Part shown: in pieces, positions 60,370 through 64,000 of the stretch | Layout of the letters: every line of letters begins with the position of its first letter | How positions within the stretch are numbered: the stretch's first letter is position 1 | Assembly: GCA_009783265.1 (NCBI GenBank) | Contig: WRHM01000002.1 | Span: 30,564 to 94,563, forward strand | Reading direction: 5' to 3' | Length of the DNA stretch: 64,000 nt | Source of the DNA: Oscillospiraceae bacterium | GTDB taxonomy: Bacteria > Bacillota > Clostridia > Oscillospirales > WRJC01 | The notes under the pieces: model-generated | The model's database searches: none | The model's input: the letters and a program-made list of their open reading frames with translations, nothing else | Told to the model about the DNA's origin: nothing | Program-made: the position numbers and the translations under genes

Positions 60370-60981
60370 ATGTATATTAAATTAAAAAAAATAAAAATAC
60401 ATGTAATATGCCTGTTTTTGCTGTTATTGTTTGCATCTATTAATTTTTCGGTTTATATGTTTATATTATTTTTATGTATATTTATTCATGAAACGGGACA
60501 TATAATATTTATAAAATTAAACCGGTTAAATATAATAAGCGTTGAGATATTGCCGTTTGGCATAAATATAATAACGAAAAAAACCCGGCTCACGTCATAT
60601 AAAACAGATATAATTATAAATTTAAGCGGACCCTGTGCGAATATTATATGTTCGGCTGTTATTTTAATAATAATAAAAATCAACGGTTATAATTCTGTTT
60701 TATTTTTTGCGTTTCTGACTAATATTTTATATGCAATAATAAATTTATTCCCTGTTAAAAATCTCGACGGCGGCAGGGCATTGGAGATTATATTAAAAAT
60801 AATTTTTACAGAAAATTTTTCTTATGTAATATTTTCTGTAATATCTGCGATATTTCTTGGTATTTTAAGCGTTTTTGCGTTATTTGTCCTGATGATAACA
60901 AGATATAATTTTACGCTGATATTATTATGCTGCTATTTATTTTACACAATTCATTTTTCAACGCGCCAAAAAGAAAAATAA
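60370..60981 (+). CDS. M50 intramembrane metalloprotease, SpoIVFB-like
   Basis: A 203-residue membrane protease with about five or six helices. The zinc motif HETGH (His40, Glu41, His44) is inside a helix, and the third ligand lies in KNLDGGRALE. In Bacillus, SpoIVFB cleaves pro-sigma-K in the mother cell. The short length and absence of a CBS domain fit clostridial versions. It follows the small membrane protein by 18 bases without a visible strong ribosome binding site. Other M50 roles are possible. Confidence 0.78.
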   Translation: MYIKLKKIKIHVICLFLLLLFASINFSVYMFILFLCIFIHETGHIIFIKLNRLNIISVEILPFGINIITKKTRLTSYKTDIIINLSGPCANIICSAVILIIIKINGYNSVLFFAFLTNILYAIINLFPVKNLDGGRALEIILKIIFTENFSYVIFSVISAIFLGILSVFALFVLMITRYNFTLILLCCYLFYTIHFSTRQKEK

Positions 60982-61000
60982 ATTATAATTATATTTTATT

Positions 61001-61041
61001 AAAAAAGAGTAACCGGATTTATTCGTTATATGCTCTTTTTT
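61001..61041 (+). terminator. terminator after the M50 protease
   Basis: AAAAAAGAG pairs with CTCTTTTTT, with an inner TAAC/GTTA, followed by further T residues. Confidence 0.75.
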
Positions 61042-61076
61042 ATTTTTATTATTAAAAAAAATATTTTGAAATGATA

Positions 61077-61105
61077 TTGCAAATAAATATAAAATATATT
61101 ATAAT
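61077..61105 (+). promoter_or_regulatory. promoter of hprK
   Basis: TTGCAA (61077-61082), a 17-base spacer and TATAAT (61100-61105), 39 bases before the hprK start. Confidence 0.72.
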
Positions 61106-61144
61106 ATTTTTATATTATTAAATATACGGAGTTAAATTAACAAT

Positions 61145-62107
61145 ATGGATGAAATAGACGGAATAAATTTAACAGTTGAAGAACCCTATTCTGTCAGTCT
61201 CGATTTACTTGTGAAGTTTTTACGCCTGACTGAAATATATATGCCGGAAAACAAAGAAGAAATATTAGTTACAAGAAAAGACGTAAACCGTCCGGGACTT
61301 CCGTTTGCGGGTTTTTTTGAATCGTTTGAAGCTGACAGGATACAAATTATAGGAAAAACTGAACATAAATATCTTCAAAGTCTTGACGGCGAACAAAGAG
61401 ACAAATGCGTGAAAGAATTTTATTTAACTAAACCTATTTGTACTGTATTTACAACAAATTTGCCTGTTTTTGACGAAGCTATGTTTTACGCGCGTAAAAA
61501 TAATGTGCCGATACTCGCCACTTCTGAAACAACTTCGGCTTTTATGGCTGCGCTTATTCCAAAATTAAATTTGGAACTTGCGCCGAGAGTGGGGCTTCAC
61601 GGGGTATTTGTAGAAATATACGGAGAAGGTGTGCTGATACTTGGCGACAGCGGCATAGGTAAAAGCGAAACGGCGGTCGAACTTGTAAAAAGAGGACACA
61701 GGCTTATCGCGGACGATGTAGTCGAAATAAAAAAAGTTTCAGCTATAACATTAGTCGGTTCTGCGCCGGAAAATATACGGCATTATATAATATTACGCGG
61801 TATAGGAATAGTGGACGTTAAACGTATATTTGGTATGGGCGCTGTAAAAATAACCGAAAAAGTGGATTTGATAATAAAACTCGAAGAATGGGTTCAGGGT
61901 AATTCTTATGAACAATTCGGGCTTGAAAATACTTATATGGAAATAATGGGGAATAAAGTGCCGTCTTTATTGATACCGGTTAAGCCGGGGCGGAATCTCG
62001 CGATAATACTCGAAGTAGCTGCGATGAATAACAGGCAGAAAAAAATGGGATATGATACTGCGGTTGAATTTAATAAAAAATTAATGGAACAAATTAGCGA
62101 AGAATAA
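61145..62107 (+). CDS. hprK: HPr kinase/phosphorylase
   Basis: Phosphorylates HPr at Ser46 using ATP, the trigger of carbon catabolite repression in low-GC Gram-positives. The P-loop GDSGIGKS is at 167-174. GHRLIADDVVEI and RGIGIVDVKRIFGMGAV, the second being the HprK signature, follow. The length of 320 residues is normal. TACGGAGTT precedes the ATG. A glucokinase gene follows, fitting a sugar-metabolism context. Confidence 0.96.
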   Translation: MDEIDGINLTVEEPYSVSLDLLVKFLRLTEIYMPENKEEILVTRKDVNRPGLPFAGFFESFEADRIQIIGKTEHKYLQSLDGEQRDKCVKEFYLTKPICTVFTTNLPVFDEAMFYARKNNVPILATSETTSAFMAALIPKLNLELAPRVGLHGVFVEIYGEGVLILGDSGIGKSETAVELVKRGHRLIADDVVEIKKVSAITLVGSAPENIRHYIILRGIGIVDVKRIFGMGAVKITEKVDLIIKLEEWVQGNSYEQFGLENTYMEIMGNKVPSLLIPVKPGRNLAIILEVAAMNNRQKKMGYDTAVEFNKKLMEQISEE

Positions 62108-62149
62108 AAATTTATAAATATAAATCAAAAAAAGAGAGGTAAAAATTTT

Positions 62150-63100
62150 ATGTACAGAATAGGTATTGATTTAGGCGGGACAAATATTGCCGTTGGAATA
62201 GTTGACGATAATTATAAAATTATAGCAAAAGGCAGTGTCCCCACAAAAGCCGACAGGGAAGCTGAAGAAATCATAAAAGATATGGGCGCGCTCTGCAATA
62301 ATTTATTAAAAGAAGCGGGATTTACTGTAAATGAAATAGAATACGCGGGTATCGCAAGCCCCGGAAGCGCGGACCCTGCTTTGGGAATGGTTCATTATGC
62401 CAATAATTTGCCGTTTGCTGAGTTTTATATATGCGATACTCTTAAAAAATATCTCAATGTAAAAACAGTACTTGTCGAAAACGACGCAAACGCCGCGGCA
62501 AAAGGCGAAGCAGTAGCAGGAGCCGCCAAAGGCTGCAATCATGCAATTATGATAACTCTTGGAACGGGGCTTGGCGGCGGAATAATTATTGACAAAAAAG
62601 TCTATTCGGGATTTAATTACGCCGGCGCTGAGCTTGGGCACATGGTTATAGAATATAACGGCAGGCAATGCACATGCGGAAGAAAAGGCTGCTGGGAGGC
62701 ATATAGTTCGGCGACAGGATTAATTAACATGACAAAAGATAAATTAAATATAGCAAAGGATACTGTCATGCATAAATTAACAGAAGAAAATAACGGTGAA
62801 GTCAGCGGCAGGACAGCATTCATAGCGGCAAAACAAGGGGATAAAGCGGCTCTTGAAGTAGTTGAGGAATATATAGATTATTTAGTTTGCGGGATTTCTA
62901 ATATTATAAATATATTCCAGCCGGAAATTTTATGTATAGGCGGAGGAGTATGCAACGAAGGCGAATATCTGACGAAACCTCTTATCGAAAAAGTAAATAA
63001 AGAGCAATATACAAGAGATAACAAGAAAAAAACTCAAATAAAAATAGCAGCTCTGGGTAATGACGCCGGAATAATAGGCGCGGCTGTTCTTGGAATTTAA
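62150..63100 (+). CDS. glcK: ROK-family glucokinase
   Basis: A 316-residue sugar kinase. It has the phosphate motif IGIDLGGTNIAVGIV, ENDANAAAKGEA, TLGTGLGGGIIID, the zinc cluster CTCGRKGCWEAYSS with its preceding His in GHMV, and a C-terminal PEILCIGGGV motif. These fit glucokinases of Bacillus type. GAGAGGTAAAAA precedes the ATG. It probably follows hprK in the same transcript (43-base gap). Confidence 0.9.
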   Translation: MYRIGIDLGGTNIAVGIVDDNYKIIAKGSVPTKADREAEEIIKDMGALCNNLLKEAGFTVNEIEYAGIASPGSADPALGMVHYANNLPFAEFYICDTLKKYLNVKTVLVENDANAAAKGEAVAGAAKGCNHAIMITLGTGLGGGIIIDKKVYSGFNYAGAELGHMVIEYNGRQCTCGRKGCWEAYSSATGLINMTKDKLNIAKDTVMHKLTEENNGEVSGRTAFIAAKQGDKAALEVVEEYIDYLVCGISNIINIFQPEILCIGGGVCNEGEYLTKPLIEKVNKEQYTRDNKKKTQIKIAALGNDAGIIGAAVLGI

Positions 63101-63140
63101 AATATTTATAGTTTTATTATATTATATTGGAGAAACTTAA

Positions 63141-64000
63141 ATGAAAATATCAAAAACGCAAGTATTTATTTCGGTTATTGCTTTATTTATAATATTAAAT
63201 ATTTTTATTGCTATTACAATGACAGTATTTGCAGATGAAATAACATATCAGCATAATTTAAAAATATATGAAATGCAAAAAAACGATAAAATTACTCTGG
63301 ATTTTTATAAACTGCCGCAAAACGGAATTGAAAGCGACGCAGTGGAAATAATTGAATTAGCAAATGATATTATTAATAATATAAATGACGAATATTTTAT
63401 GTTAAAAGCTATACACGATTGGGTCGCCGATAATATTTTTTACGATTTTGATTCTTTTAACAGTAATATACGAAATGAAAATACTGCTTTAAGTACTTTG
63501 AAATCTAAACGTGCTTTGTGCTCCGGATATTCAAGCCTTACTGTTGCTCTGCTCCGTGCGGCGGGCATTCCCGCTAAATATATAAGCGGAACTCTTATAC
63601 TTGATAATCAAGTTCACGCATGGTGTGAAGCTTTTATAAACGGCAAATGGATTATTCTTGATACTGCAGGCGATTCCCAAAATAAATACGAAAACGGTAA
63701 ATTTCATGAAAAAATATTATGTAAAGATGATTATTTTGATATACCGCTGAAAAAAATTTCTGATACTCATAAATACGACGAATACTGGAATGTAATCAGC
63801 GAAAACAAATTCAGGGAATGCAAAGGGCTTACGGTTGTAACTATACCTGACGGTTTTACCGGTATCAAAGAATACGCGTTTCGGGATTGCGTAAATATTA
63901 CTGATATATCTTTTTCAGATAGCATAACGATTATCGAAAAAGGAGCGTTTTATAATTGCGTAAGTTTGAAAAATATTGATATGTATTCCGGCATTACTCA
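63141..64000 (+). CDS. secreted transglutaminase-like protein with leucine-rich repeats (partial)
   Basis: An open frame from ATG 63141 (TTGGAGAAA site) running off the right edge, 286 codons so far. A signal peptide (VFISVIALFIILNIFIAITMTVFA) is followed by a transglutaminase-like domain with a catalytic Cys in KRALCSGYSS, His in VHAWCEAF and Asp in IILDTAGD. From about residue 225, BspA-type leucine-rich repeats begin (VVTIPDGFTGIKEYAFRDC, then DISFSDSITIIEKGAFYNC). It is likely exported and possibly wall-attached; the missing C-terminus prevents that check. Confidence 0.8.
   Translation, partial: MKISKTQVFISVIALFIILNIFIAITMTVFADEITYQHNLKIYEMQKNDKITLDFYKLPQNGIESDAVEIIELANDIINNINDEYFMLKAIHDWVADNIFYDFDSFNSNIRNENTALSTLKSKRALCSGYSSLTVALLRAAGIPAKYISGTLILDNQVHAWCEAFINGKWIILDTAGDSQNKYENGKFHEKILCKDDYFDIPLKKISDTHKYDEYWNVISENKFRECKGLTVVTIPDGFTGIKEYAFRDCVNITDISFSDSITIIEKGAFYNCVSLKNIDMYSGIT

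Overview
The window is AT-rich, densely coded bacterial DNA that looks like an endospore-forming member of the Clostridia (Bacillota). The evidence is spoVAD and spoVAE, a cwlD-type amidase, a SpoIVFB-like M50 protease, HPr kinase (hprK), the YfmF/YfmH pair with efp, a BlaI-type repressor, a CD1247-type protein, and polycistronic layouts with GGAGG-type ribosome binding sites. TTG and GTG starts are common. The species cannot be fixed from this sequence. There are no rRNA genes, CRISPR arrays or prophages; the mobile-DNA traces are a frameshifted REP-associated (RAYT) transposase and small hairpin repeats.

Layout, left to right. 1-9.1 kb: ABC exporter with a zinc-ribbon front domain, pyridoxamine kinase, flavin reductase, a leftward polyamine group (speD, nucleoside hydrolase, Arg/Lys/Orn decarboxylase), then rightward diaminopimelate dehydrogenase and an SGNH esterase. 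9.1-12.6 kb: tRNA-Leu(CAA) and two leftward surface proteins (a PASTA-like/MORN lipoprotein and a WG-repeat protein). 12.7-17.8 kb: pyrE, an XRE regulator with a palindromic operator and a small membrane protein, the RAYT pseudogene, and ppk1. 17.8-20.7 kb: orphan BlaI repressor with its operators, and an ECF sigma factor coupled to a membrane RCC1-repeat protein. 20.8-31.5 kb (mostly leftward): spoVAE and spoVAD, two paralogous strongly expressed-looking surface proteins, a TgpA-like transglutaminase, a DUF58 protein, and a second ECF sigma/anti-sigma pair. 31.6-36.1 kb: type IV pilus-like operon (pilC, four small pilin-like or membrane proteins, pilT). 36.2-39.9 kb: S1-domain protein, gmhA-like isomerase, a small kinase and a GNAT remnant, a ROK kinase, tRNA-Arg(CCG). 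40.1-47.4 kb: arginine operon argG-methyltransferase-argH-argC-cupin-argJ-argB behind an ARG-box-like palindrome. 47.4-53.9 kb: GH2 glycosidase, yfmF-yfmH, chromate transporter, membrane protein. 54.0-64.0 kb: cwlD, toxin/antitoxin pair, radA, efp, CD1247-type protein, a possible spoIVFA/spoIVFB-like pair, hprK, glucokinase, and the start of a secreted transglutaminase/leucine-rich repeat protein that runs off the right edge.

How the genes fit together: argJ, argB, argC, argG and argH supply five arginine-pathway steps (argD and argF are not here). The decarboxylase and SpeD point to polyamine synthesis, but speB and speE are absent. Several genes serve sporulation or spore germination. The strongest unexplained systems are the compact pilus-like operon whose only ATPase is PilT, and the sigma factor coupled to an RCC1-repeat membrane protein. 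The RAYT/hairpin-repeat family and several clear promoter-operator structures (XRE, BlaI, argG, GH2) also deserve attention.
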